64,000 bases of DNA. It comes from Sipunculus nudus. Lineage: Eukaryota > Annelida > Sipuncula > Golfingiida > Sipunculidae. The notes under the pieces were generated by a model. It saw only the letters and a list, made by a program, of their open reading frames with translations, had not been told where the DNA came from and searched no databases. The translations under genes were made by a program, and so were the position numbers. The DNA is taken from positions 65,476,159 through 65,540,158 of the forward strand of contig CM049313.1 of the NCBI GenBank assembly GCA_026874595.1, read 5' to 3'. Shown here one piece after another: positions 50,901 through 57,891 of this stretch; the first letter of the stretch is position 1, and each line of letters begins with the position of its first letter.

Positions 50901-53900
50901 TTAAAAAGTTATGGGCCCAAACATAATGCATTTTGTAAATAATCAGGAAAGAAATTTTATCACTTAACACAAAACTTGTTAAAGCTAAGCACTTTTTTTC
51001 CAGTAGTATTACTTTTATTAATCAAAATTAAATTGTATACCCAAAATTAGATCAAAATCTTTTAAATTTTTAAAAATATTAGCAAAAATAAAACATTGGT
51101 ACCTTAAATTTTGCCCAACTTTGACCATGGCACGTTTTTTTGCTGTAACTGCTGTGGATTTAATTTTCACAGCATGTTTTTGTTAGCATTTCAACTGTTA
51201 ACACCAAAAATTTGAAACCAGTTGATCAAAAACTGTAGATTTTATTCAAGTTTTCAAGCACCATGTCACATATTGCTAGTGTTATGCAGTTTGCTAGAGC
51301 TCAGCTCCCGAGCTTCAGCTATAAGTTCCTTAAATTTGGCATACAGTTAGATTTCTCCAAAATACCCTACCATGCCAAGAATTTGGTCACTAGGACTTAA
51401 TTCCTTTGAGATATCAATGAAAAACTTCATTTTTCCATTAAAAACCCAATGTTACACTTTAAGACTGCCTCATATCAAAACCACTGATCTGACTTTGATC
51501 ATATATAATATACAGAAATGATGTCAGTATTGTGTATTTTTTTTAAGTTATGGGCCCAAACATAATGCACTTTGTAAAAAATCAAGAAATATATTTACTC
51601 CCTTAACAAGGGCATTGCTGAAGCTAGAGATCTTTTTTGTCAGGGATGTAATATTATTTAATCAAGATTCAATTGAATACCCAAAATTAGTTCTGAATTT
51701 TTCAAATTTTATAAGCTATTAGTATAAATATAAAATTAGTACTTTAAATTTTGCCCAACTGTGACCATGGCACGTTTGTTTCCCGTGAGCACTGTTGATA
51801 TAATTTTCATATCATGCACACATAAGGATTTCAGCTTTTTAGTTTAGAAAGCTGAAAGAAATTTGCCAAATATTGTAGCTTTTATTAATGTTTTTTATGA
51901 GACCCTGTCAGACTTTGGCTCTCTCCAGCCCCTCTTGAGTCACCTGTATGTTGACCTTGTTGACCTTTCATCAAATTATGCACGCTTGAGGGGAGAATCC
52001 AGGCAGCTTATGGCCAGCCACAGTTGATCCAGGTGTTCAACCCAACTCATCTAGTAGTTTTAACCAACAACATAACAATAAACAATAAATTAATAAATTT
52101 TTATTGGTTTTTAATAACAAATTAAAGAAAAATAGAAAAGGAATTTGTTAGTTTATAATAACAGGAAATTAACTTGCAGTTACTGATGATATAAGAATCT
52201 TGTATCGATGGGTAGAATGTCACATATTCCAAATAACACCATGCAGTCACCTATGGCATTTTTCAGTTCATTTTTAATGATAAAGAAGTAAATCATATTA
52301 TTCATTACTAATCATTAAGGATTATATGAAGGAAATTAATGATAGACAAAGATGCAGTTGATAATATTTATCTAGATTCCTACTGTGTCTAGTGTGTACA
52401 TTGATGTGAAATTAGTCCAAAATGAATTTTTTACAGTTATTTTTTAATATAAATAAAAGCCATAAAACCAGGTACTTATGATCATTATTTAAATGTGTGA
52501 ATTTTGTATATTCTGGATTCTCAACATCATTGTTTGGTGAAAACTGAATAAATACCAGACATGGTGCGAATTCTTTGTAATTGTATTTAAATAGGAATAT
52601 GATTATGTACTCCATTATAAAATTTCTTGCATAAAGAATGGGAATTCAGGTATTTTTATATAAAAGTATATGAATACTCGTGCAAATACTTTCAAAATGT
52701 ATTCATGAATGCATTCATGAATATATTCTTTAATATTATTTTAATAATCATATCAGTTATATTTCATTTTAAAAAATCATTTGATTCTCTTATTATTTTT
52801 AATAAAAATTATATTTGGGACAATATTTGTAATTTTTTCAATAAATAGTTAAACTCTTATATTATATGTTCTGCTTATAAGTTATATGGCCAAGTCAAAA
52901 TCTGTGTGACAGTAGTACTCCATTTGTTAATAAAATAAATGAAATCAATCCTCTTCCCTGTCTCCAAAGGTACTATCAAAATCATACATAAGCTAAACAA
53001 CAACAACTCATAATACAGCTTATATTTATTACCACACAAAACCAGCATGTGCCTCATTTCTAAATAATATTTTTTTATCATATATAACAGCTGAGCGCCG
53101 TGACCCATAGGTCCCTTGTTTAAAAATTACTTGCTTTGGCCCCATGACTACAAAGTGGCCGGGGCATATAGTTTTTCCCATGTCTGTCATTCTGTCCTCC
53201 CATCATTAAAAAATCAAACAGTTGTACAGACTTTATTAGGAGCTGCCTGCAGATATTGGCCTTATTTGGTGTGTGGGCAAATAAAGACCAGTTACAGATC
53301 AAGTTAGCTTTTGTCTCGATTGACCTACTTCTGACCGTTTGATGCTCCTGAACATAGAAAATTTCATGAAAAAATAGAAATTTTCCAGACAAATACACAT
53401 GTACGGACTTTTTTTGCAATGCCTGCAGATATTGGGCTAATATTTGGTGTGTGGTAGCAAAATGACCACTAACAGATCGAGTTTACGTTTTGTCCTGTAT
53501 GACGGCCAAAGAACAGAAAATTTCATGCAAATAAAAATTTTCATGATAAATTCACATGTACAGGCTTTTTTTCGCAGTGTTTGCAGATATTGACCTGATT
53601 TATTGTACCTCGCCAGATCATGATGTATTAGAGTTTGTGTTTTGTCATGGTAGACTAACCGTATGACAGCTCCTTAAAAATTTTTATAAAAATTGAAATT
53701 TTCATGAAAAATGCACATGTTTAGACTTTCTTCCCAATGACTGCGGATATTGGCCTGATTTTTTGTGTGTGGGTGCATAATGACCACTTACAGATAGAGT
53801 TTGCATTTTGTCCTGGTTCACCTACTTTTGACCGTATGACAGGTCCTGATTATAGAAAATTTTACAAACTTTAACAAATATTTCTAATTTGCTCCAGGCG

Positions 53901-56900
53901 GGGGCATCTAGTTTTAGTATAAATGTAGACTTTTCTCTAGTTTGCTTGCATAATATATATTAAAGCACAGGTTTCCTCATCACAAAGCCTAAGTTACATG
54001 CAAAAATTTACAATCAATTGGGGCACTACAACTTACAAGATTGATAATCAAATTGTTTGCATCAATGACCGATCATCGATTTTAATCAATCATCAGCCTA
54101 TCACAATTAGTCACACAAGTTGACACTGGGCAAGGACCATACCAGTGGTCCTCAATGCTACAGGGTCATGTAAATGTCCGAGTTGACAATCAGGGTTTCA
54201 ATCTTGATGACCATTTTGCAGGTTTAGTACGAAGTCAGATTTCAAATACTGATGTTCATGTAGTAGTTAATCACACTGTGAATGAGATGGTAAACATGGA
54301 AATTAAACACATGAAAATGGCTTCACATTGCGTATGAAAGTTGCTGTTCAGGCTCTTGTTACCATTTGAAAGAAGCATAATAAAGTACTGGTTTAGGCCA
54401 ATCTGTTGTCCTCGCAATTTCTAATTTATCCAAAGTGAAATGCTTAAAGTTTCATAAACGTATCTGATGAAGACTATTATTCATTATTTCTTATATATTT
54501 AATTATTGATTATACTTTTATCTGATATAACATTTATAATTTGAATGGAAACTGGAAAGAAATTAAATCTTGACTGTGGTATTGAAAAAAAATATTGATG
54601 TCACTCTTGTGGGGGAGACGTCTAATTGATCATTCCTAATTGTAGGTTTTTGTGCACAATGGTAAGACTTTTTCAGCATCAAAGGTTTTGCTGCCACTTA
54701 TTTTCTCCTGATTACTGGTGGCGTCTACCATACATTTAACAAAGATGGTTGCTTATTTGCAGTAGAAATAGTAAATATCAGTATACTGACACTTAATATT
54801 AGCCCTATGAATTCAGATGACCAGGTTAGTTCCATTATGTTAAACCAGGATTGACTTGCATATATTGGTAGGTAAGGTAAGCACACCCAAAATAATTTAC
54901 AGATCAGTTATAAGAATGCAATGAAGGAATGGGGCACAGACCTAGTTAACTAGAATGAAACAAAACCATACCTTGCAAAAAAACTTCATTATTTCAATGA
55001 AACTAATATCTGAGAAAAGAGTCTTTTTTTTTTACAACATCTCAACCCCAATTGACAAAGGTCAAGGTCACTGGTCACATGCTTAAACAACTACTAAACT
55101 TTGATTGGTTGTTTAATATCATAAACATTCTAAAATTTAAAAGAGTAACTGTCAAAGTGAGTCTGGAAAGATTTCTTATCATTAGAAAAATTTCATTCAT
55201 CATAATATCCCAAGATACTATTTCTTGTCATAAGATTTCATTTTCTGATAAAAAAAAATTATTTGAAAAAATATCTTATCAGAAGAAAAAATTCTTATCA
55301 TAAGAAAATGTTCTTTATTATTACTAGACAAATTGTCTTGCCCCTTTCCCTAGAAATGATTGTGCCATAAAATATTTCTTCTGATAGTAAAAATTTATTG
55401 ATACTGTGGCAAGAAAATTAATCTTTTCAAGAAAATTATTTTGCTGTGTGATACTTTGAGATTACTGGGATGACCATAACTGATCCGGTCAAAAGAAAAT
55501 TATTAAAGGACAGAGGTACCAATCTCCTGTTCTGCTCCCAGCATCCATATACAGTAAAACCTGTAAATTACAACCACCAAGGGGAACTTGATAAACTGGT
55601 CACATTTGTGAGGTGGTTGTCTAAATGAGGTCTTATATATAAAAAGCCAAAAAGAATTGGGACCTGTATAAAGAGGGTGTTGCTAAACTGAGGTGGTCTT
55701 TAGGTGAGGTTTAACTGTATCCACCAGTGAGCTGTAGGGGGGGGGGGGGTAATTCTCTGTTATTTTCTCTCTATCTTTAAGAAACCTCAAACCAAGGGGA
55801 TTTGGGTAATTTGTACCTTAGGTGAAGGTTGGTGGCAGAATTGAATTTAATAACAGGTTGCATAAAGGTACATCTTGACTTTGTTTGCTTCACAGAGTCA
55901 AAAAAACTTTGGTAGGCTTTTCCGACTCCTCTGTTGTGTACCCGTTATAATAAAAAAGAATTTGCTTAAACACTCTTGAGATTTTTTTAGGCTACCTGTT
56001 GTATATGGGGATACTGATGAATTGAGGAATGTAAACCAGTTCTCATTCTCTGAGATTCCCAAGTTTTATTTATTTGTTTCAGAAACCTCAACTGCATTTA
56101 TTTACAGTAAAATTGAATTAATGATCAAGTATAAGATATTGGAATGACTACTGATAGGAATATGGGAAAGATGCAGTAAAATGAATGTGAACAGATTGAG
56201 TGCTTGATATCACCTTGGCTTGAGATGTTAACCAACTATAAATGGTAACAGTAAAATGCATATATGTGTATATACAAACTTACAATGAATGGTTAATTGA
56301 TGGTCATTTTTTTAATTGGTCTTTCTTTAATGACCTTGACCTATACTGACCTGTAATCTTTTACTCAGATCCACCCACATATGCAGAGAGTATCAGCGGA
56401 GCAGTAGACATCCGAGATGAGGATGATGACCACTTGTGCACCATGGGAGATTTAACGTACACCCCAATGTATACGTATGTGTATGACTACCGATATCGGC
56501 CACCACCTGCCTACTCTGAGGTAAACAATTGAATAATTGATGCAATGAATTGCAACCCCTTGATAAAATTGTAATTGATTTTTAACCTCCAAATCCATTT
56601 GGTTTGATAATTTTATTTTTGGCAAGTTCCAACCTGAGCCCCTCAGTGAACTGTCAGTTTCTTTAAGGAGAATGCGTAGATATCAAAACCATTTATATAG
56701 ATACAATACTCGTTGGTAACCTCTCCACTTGCATTGAAACAAAAAAGGGTTGGTAAACAGAGGGCTAGTGATGCACCAGTGATTTTTCGTTCAACCCTGT
56801 TAGGATTGCCCTTCACTTCCAAAGATTGCAGGTTGTATGTAACCAGTCGTAACTGTTCATATCCCCCAGACCTGCCAACTAGTCCGATTTAATCATACTT

Positions 56901-57891
56901 AGTCCAATTTTTAAGATGTTTGCCAGGAGAAAATTGTATTAGTATGATTTCTTAGTATTCTTGGAAAAGAAATTCATTCTGCCAATCAAAAGATTTCCTG
57001 TCAGTAAATTCTGATTGAACTTCATATGTTCATTCATTGTTTATTCATTCCATTACCCAATAAATCCTAAGCAGTTAAAACTCTATCTATTGTAGCTTTT
57101 ACTCACTGAGTGGCATTCTGTAAAGATTGTGTGTGTGCATGTGCTATTTAAATGTAACCTTTCAACTGTGGCACTAGCATGCGCTGCAAAATGGACCCTT
57201 TAACCAGTTTCTATTTCCAATCGCTGTGTCTGCAAATTTATTGAAATGCATGTATCAACCTTTAATGAGAGCAATTTCTGGGACACACTGCATGGTGAAA
57301 GAAGCCATGAACAAAAATACACATAATATAAACGCAGATACGTGACTGCGGCTTTCGGTCAATTCCCTTGTAAGTGATCTCCATTGAACACTGTATAAAA
57401 TTGTCAGTATTAATAAAGTCTTTCAAATTGCCAGATTACGGGCTTCCTCTGAAAATGCAGTAAAATAAAAAATAACCATGTTGTAAAGAGATCTGGACTC
57501 TACCAGGGGTCCTAAGCCTTTGGCACAGGCCTTCATTAAGATTTCCAGCTTTCAAATGTTGGCAGGTCTGATCCCCCATTGTGACTGGGTCTTTAGTTGT
57601 CAACGAAACCAACTGAAAGAAACAGTGTAAAAAATAAGGTGGACAGGGGGTGTTGAAAAATAGAATGGCCGTTAGGCCGGACATAGATGTATTAACTGGG
57701 ATGGTGATGCAGTCACTCTTGCCGGACTTTATTTCATGATGTCAGCAAATTCTGTTAAGCTAGTACGTAGGAGGAACTGTTATACATGTGTGGTTATTAG
57801 GCTATGGTTTCAATAAGACAAATTTGATTGACACTTTTCCTTTGATTGACAGGTCGATCCACATCCAATGATAATGAATAGCAGATTATAG
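16052..57891 (+). CDS. ARRDC3: Alpha-arrestin (arrestin domain-containing protein, ARRDC2/3/4-like), 9 coding exons, complete
   Basis: Nine exons (16052-16310, 32398-32470, 38434-38581, 39827-39929, 41131-41271, 42722-42837, 43677-43881, 56369-56520, 57853-57891) total 1236 nt, giving 411 residues plus TAG; human ARRDC3 has 414. The N-terminal arrestin lobe covers about residues 1-155 (MRGVAKVHWTES, ATSFEGKHGSIRYWLKAE). The C-terminal lobe covers about 170-305 (EKTLCCWLCTSGPISISA, LLKIPAVSPSI, LPVVIGTVP). The tail has three PPxY motifs: PPPY 334-337, PPTY 350-353 and PPAY 394-397. The family bridges membrane cargo to NEDD4-type ubiquitin ligases through WW-PPxY contacts and controls endocytosis of receptors and transporters. 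It lacks the clathrin/AP2 tail of visual and beta-arrestins. The ARRDC2/3/4-TXNIP clade is certain; the ARRDC3 name is a best guess, since invertebrates may have one ancestral gene for several vertebrate paralogues. Confidence 0.93.
16522..18526. mobile_element. Non-autonomous hAT-type element (2.0 kb), inserted in family-A repeat
   Basis: The termini are CAGGCTTGGGTCAAGTAC and its exact inverse GTACTTGACCCAAGCCTG. The flanks GTTTCGAC (16514-16521) and GTTTCTAC (18527-18534) are an 8-bp duplication with one mismatch. Both ends carry dense sub-terminal copies of GTACTTGTACTTG / CAAGTACAAGTAC (16534-16700 and 18375-18515), likely transposase-binding repeats. The interior has a (TATTAC)n tract near 17080-17150 and a second nested hAT. 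There is no transposase frame. Confidence 0.9.
17301..17954. mobile_element. Small hAT-type element nested inside the 2.0-kb hAT
   Basis: The left end TAGTGGTGGGAGTCGG and right end CCCACCTCTA (inverse TAGAGGTGGG) match the TAGNGGTGGG-type termini of hAT MITEs. The flanks GTTGGTAT (17293-17300) and GTTGGTAA (17955-17962) agree at 7 of 8 positions. Its interior is related to the decayed copy at 985-1830. Confidence 0.75.
19340..21779 (+). mobile_element. TTTAGCTCAGCTGAC-type element with 130-145-bp tandem core (family C)
   Basis: It starts with a hairpin-forming TTTAGCTCAGCTGAC, then a GTCC/GGCC-rich stretch. Five core units follow (about 19,600-20,220) built on CACCTACCAACAGGGG and AGGTCACAAGGTCAAAG. 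It ends GACCCATGGGTCACTTGTT. The family-A sequence resumes immediately after it (CATTAAAAACCCA). It was therefore a mobile unit that landed in the older repeat. Confidence 0.75.
21868..22905 (-). repeat. Four tandem ~280-310-bp units each with tRNA-like Pol III A and B boxes
   Basis: Units start near 21869, 22149, 22429 and 22736; the last is truncated. In reverse complement each contains an A box (TAGCAAAGCGG and TAGCGAAGCGG in units 2 and 3, matching TRGYNNARNNG). About 35 nt later comes a B box GGTTCGAAACC (exact GGTTCGANNCC in units 1-3; GGTTTGACTCC in unit 4). This points to a tRNA-derived SINE head caught in a tandem duplication. The 224-codon open frame on the other strand exists only because the units lack stops there. 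Confidence 0.7.
22980..24600 (+). mobile_element. (GTCC)-rich dispersed element inserted in family-A repeat
   Basis: It begins with GCGGGTGCCCTATAGTAATC and CTGTCCGTCTGTCC tracts, a head shared (degenerate) with the element at 28,836. The family-A sequence stops before it (AACATAATGCACTTT) and resumes at about 24,601 (TTTAATCAAGATTCAATTG). The inner structure shows loosely repeated pieces around 23,260-23,720 (CCTTGA, GTTAACAACAATAACTCG-like). No convincing open frame. Confidence 0.6.
25895..28533 (+). mobile_element. 2.6-kb hairpin-ended element(s) inserted in family-A repeat
   Basis: It begins AGCGAACCTGTGAGCTTATG and has GTCCGTCGTCC runs. Repeated units contain 'CTTCTTCTCTGAAA' and 'TCACAGAAATGATCC' near 26,117, 26,418, 26,590 and 26,790. 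A second, related head (GTGAGCCTGTGAGC) is at 27,257. A degenerate minisatellite (AGTTCACTCAGTGCAG) covers about 27,790-28,090. The right end is the palindrome AGGCCTGTAGGCCT followed by TGTT, after which family-A sequence resumes. Confidence 0.6.
28734..30520. other. Intron 1 between repeat stacks: small element and AT microsatellite
   Basis: At about 28,836-29,612 lies a GCGGTGCCCTATAATG-headed element with three ~145-bp core units (CACAGGGATGATTGGTA at 28,966, 29,110 and 29,256). It ends near GGGGCACTTGTTTT. A pure (AT)n tract runs from about 29,832 to 29,899. Nothing else is recognised. Confidence 0.5.
30521..31714 (+). mobile_element. Helentron/pearl-like non-autonomous element with six 180-bp core repeats
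   Basis: The 5' part is ATGCCCCCGCC with a short hairpin (ATGCCCCC ... GGGGGCAT). The 3' part has GGCGGGGGCAT (inverse of the 5' 11-mer), then a perfect 7-bp stem TGTGTCG-TTC-CGACACA, then TCTAG and a T. Sub-terminal inverted repeats, a 3' hairpin, a CTAG end and insertion at T are the hallmarks of Helitron-like non-autonomous elements, including HINE/pearl-type repeats of molluscs. The core has six units starting at 30,601, 30,781, 30,961, 31,141, 31,321 and 31,501, period 180 bp, each opening with variants of TGTACGGACTTTTTTTCGCA. Confidence 0.75.
31715..32397. other. End of arrestin intron 1, no feature seen
   Basis: This is AT-rich sequence up to the exon-2 acceptor. I recognise no repeat ends or exons. 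Confidence 0.4.
32398..32470 (+). CDS. ARRDC3: Arrestin coding exon 2 (residues 87-110)
   Basis: The acceptor is TTACTGAGCAG|ACTC and the donor is ATAGA|GTAAGT; the exon enters in phase 1 and leaves in phase 2. It encodes SSEVRETLVEGRHEFFFSFE, aligning with GRHEYAFSFELP of ARRDC3 after a variable loop that is shorter here. At 73 nt it is easily missed. It follows a 16-kb intron. Confidence 0.92.
33697..37207 (+). mobile_element. Family-B TTTAGCTCAGCTGAC element in intron 2, interrupted by a Tigger-like insert
   Basis: The 5' TTTAGCTCAGCTGAC hairpin and GTCC-like tracts are followed by sequence shared with 48350-50226, including GTCACTGGGGGAGATCCCC at about 34,500. The 3' end is GACCCATGGGTCCCTTGTT. 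It contains the 1.06-kb TA-flanked element at 35455-36511 and a 20-C homopolymer at 36755-36774. The small frame preserved in the other copies is broken here by an early stop. Confidence 0.75.
35455..36511. mobile_element. pogo/Tigger-like non-autonomous transposon (1.06 kb)
   Basis: The ends are CAGTAGAACACCTGTATTAC and, inverted, CAGTAGAACGCCTGCTAAC, flanked on both sides by TA (35453-35454 and 36512-36513). The inner ends repeat GGCCTTAATAC and GGCCGTTATTGAGG, typical of Tigger-type MITEs. There is no transposase frame. It sits inside the family-B repeat, so it is the younger insertion. Confidence 0.8.
37208..37365. mobile_element. Fragment of the 2.0-kb hAT end (GTACTTGTACTTG repeats)
   Basis: Matches the right sub-terminal region of the element at 16522-18526, including GTACTCAAGTACTGACCCCC, and ends in the degenerate terminus GAACTTGACACGAGGCTG. 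The other end is missing. It abuts the family-B 3' end. Confidence 0.65.
37385..38000 (-). repeat. Probable retroposon fragment with (TTA)n end
   Basis: It starts with a (TTA)n tract and TATAGCGCTAAATCA, followed by GTGTTTTCAACCGTGACTTA and GTTAAACTGTTCCAGAGAGC. These resemble the 3' parts of widespread LINE-derived repeats that end in a short microsatellite, here pointing to minus orientation. Recognition is from general resemblance. The 97-codon frame inside is not considered a gene. Confidence 0.4.
38434..38581 (+). CDS. ARRDC3: Arrestin coding exon 3 (residues 111-160)
   Basis: The acceptor is TTGCTGAAG|GGGT, completing a GAG codon, and the donor is TATCAG|GTAACT, phase 0. It encodes GIATSFEGKHGSIRYWLKAE and KKAFTVISPIDINKP, close to ATSFEGRHGSVRYWVKAE and KKEFTVFEHIDINTP. 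This is the end of the N-terminal arrestin lobe and the linker. Confidence 0.95.
39827..39929 (+). CDS. ARRDC3: Arrestin coding exon 4 (residues 161-194)
   Basis: The acceptor is ATTTGACAG|ATGCC and the donor is CCAG|GTGAGT, phase 1. It encodes EKTLCCWLCTSGPISISA and RRGYCPG, almost identical to the start of the C-terminal lobe of ARRDC3 (EKTLCCWFCTSGPISLSA, RKGYTPG). Confidence 0.95.
41131..41271 (+). CDS. ARRDC3: Arrestin coding exon 5 (residues 195-241)
   Basis: The acceptor is GTATATTTCAG|GGGAG and the donor is GACAG|GTCAGT; phase 1 in and out. It encodes GESIAISADFENHSSRTIIP and TLHQTQTFFANGK, matching GESIQIFAEIENCSSRMVVP and YQTQAFYAKGK. Confidence 0.95.
42722..42837 (+). CDS. ARRDC3: Arrestin coding exon 6 (residues 242-280)
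   Basis: The acceptor is GTAACCTTCAG|GTCTG and the donor is GTCAAG|GTCAGT, phase 0. It encodes TWDAQLLKIPAVSPSIMNCC and VIKVDYYVK, matching TWNGKLLKIPPVSPSILDCS and IIRVEYSLMV. Confidence 0.95.
43005..43676 (+). repeat. Minisatellite of splice-acceptor-like units filling intron 6
   Basis: About 20 units of 30-35 bp are built on CATCTGTTACAGATTGCATTGA. In 43,187-43,500 they form a 67-68-bp higher-order repeat alternating TTACAGATTGCATTGAGCTG and TGCAGATTGTGCTGATCTGA. The last unit (CATCTTTTACAGATTGCC) is the real acceptor and first bases of exon 7. The array takes up about 80% of the 839-bp intron 6. Confidence 0.9.
43677..43881 (+). CDS. ARRDC3: Arrestin coding exon 7 (residues 281-348; first PPxY)
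   Basis: The acceptor is CATCTTTTACAG|ATTGCC and the donor is AGATG|GTCAGT, phase 1. It encodes the last strands of the C-terminal lobe (HIPGAYNLSLHLPVVIGTVP; human DIPGAMDLFLNLPLVIGTIP). It then starts the proline-rich tail with LLPAPPPYRE, where PPPY at 334-337 is a WW ligand. The acceptor hexamer and first bases belong to the same sequence unit as the upstream minisatellite. Confidence 0.94.
44040..48349. other. First part of arrestin intron 7, little recognised
   Basis: 4.3 kb of mostly AT-rich sequence without exons that I can support. A short repeat head (TATGCCCTCGCAACAATAG) is at about 44,237. Confidence 0.4.
48350..50226 (+). mobile_element. Family-B TTTAGCTCAGCTGAC element (1.9 kb, internally deleted)
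   Basis: Contains the 5' hairpin, GTCCGTCCGTCC tract, 67-codon frame (48494-48697), the GTCACTGGGGGAGACCCCC block, a 22-C homopolymer (49239-49260) and the 3' end GACCCATAGGTCCCTTGTT. Compared with the copy at 33697-37207 it lacks the Tigger-like insert and several hundred bp before the last 400 bp. Confidence 0.8.
50536..53121 (+). mobile_element. Uninterrupted family-A TTTAGCTCAGCTGAC element (2.59 kb reference copy)
   Basis: It starts TTTAGCTCAGCTGAC, has a (GTCC)n stretch, a 67-codon frame (50680-50883) and a long AT-rich body. It ends GCGCCGTGACCCATAGGTCC followed by CTTGTT. Its sequence runs in order through every family-A piece of the stack at 16422-28733, which lets each insertion there be delimited. 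No transposase or Rep/helicase frame is present. Confidence 0.85.
53138..53914 (+). mobile_element. Second Helentron/pearl-like element, four core units, 3' hairpin missing
   Basis: Related to 30521-31714: the head CACAAAGTGGGGGCATATAG is recognisable as CAAAGTGGCCGGGGCATATAG, and core units start near 53,223, 53,401, 53,558 and 53,718. The end is GGCGGGGGCATCTAGTTTT, that is, the CTAG end directly after the sub-terminal repeat with the 7-bp-stem hairpin absent. Confidence 0.7.
53915..56368. other. Last part of arrestin intron 7
   Basis: AT-rich. It contains the small MITE at 55552-55717, an 11-12-G run near 55,738-55,749 and clustered TCTTATCA / TAAGAAAA motifs at 55,175-55,310. No exon is supported. 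Confidence 0.4.
55552..55717. mobile_element. Tigger-like MITE (166 bp), TA-flanked
   Basis: The ends are CAGTAAAACCTGTAAATTAC and, inverted, CAGTTAAACCTCACCTAAAG, flanked by TA at 55550-55551 and 55718-55719. The inner GGTGGTTGTCTAAATGAGGT is shared with the element at 62341-62521. Confidence 0.75.
56369..56520 (+). CDS. ARRDC3: Arrestin coding exon 8 (residues 349-399; second and third PPxY)
   Basis: The acceptor is TTTTACTCAG|ATCC and the donor is TCTGAG|GTAAAC, phase 0. It encodes DPPTYAES, an acidic stretch (IRDEDDDHL), a Tyr-rich stretch (YTPMYTYVYDYRYR) and RPPPAYSE. Human ARRDC3 has PPSYAEV and LPPPLYSE at the corresponding points. It follows a 12.5-kb intron. Confidence 0.94.
57853..57891 (+). 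CDS. ARRDC3: Arrestin coding exon 9 (C-terminus, stop)
   Basis: The acceptor is TTGATTGACAG|GTCG. It encodes VDPHPMIMNSRL and then TAG. The join gives AYSEVDPHP, aligning with LYSEIDPNP of ARRDC3, which confirms this tiny last coding exon. No strong poly(A) signal follows closely; a canonical AATAAA is at 62914-62919, so the 3' UTR may be long or use a variant signal. Confidence 0.9.
   Translation, partial: VDPHPMIMNSRL

Noticed and set aside
54155-54337. 60-codon frame MLQGHVNVRVDNQG...
   Set aside because: No recognisable domain, no splice sites in suitable phase, and it lies inside intron 7.
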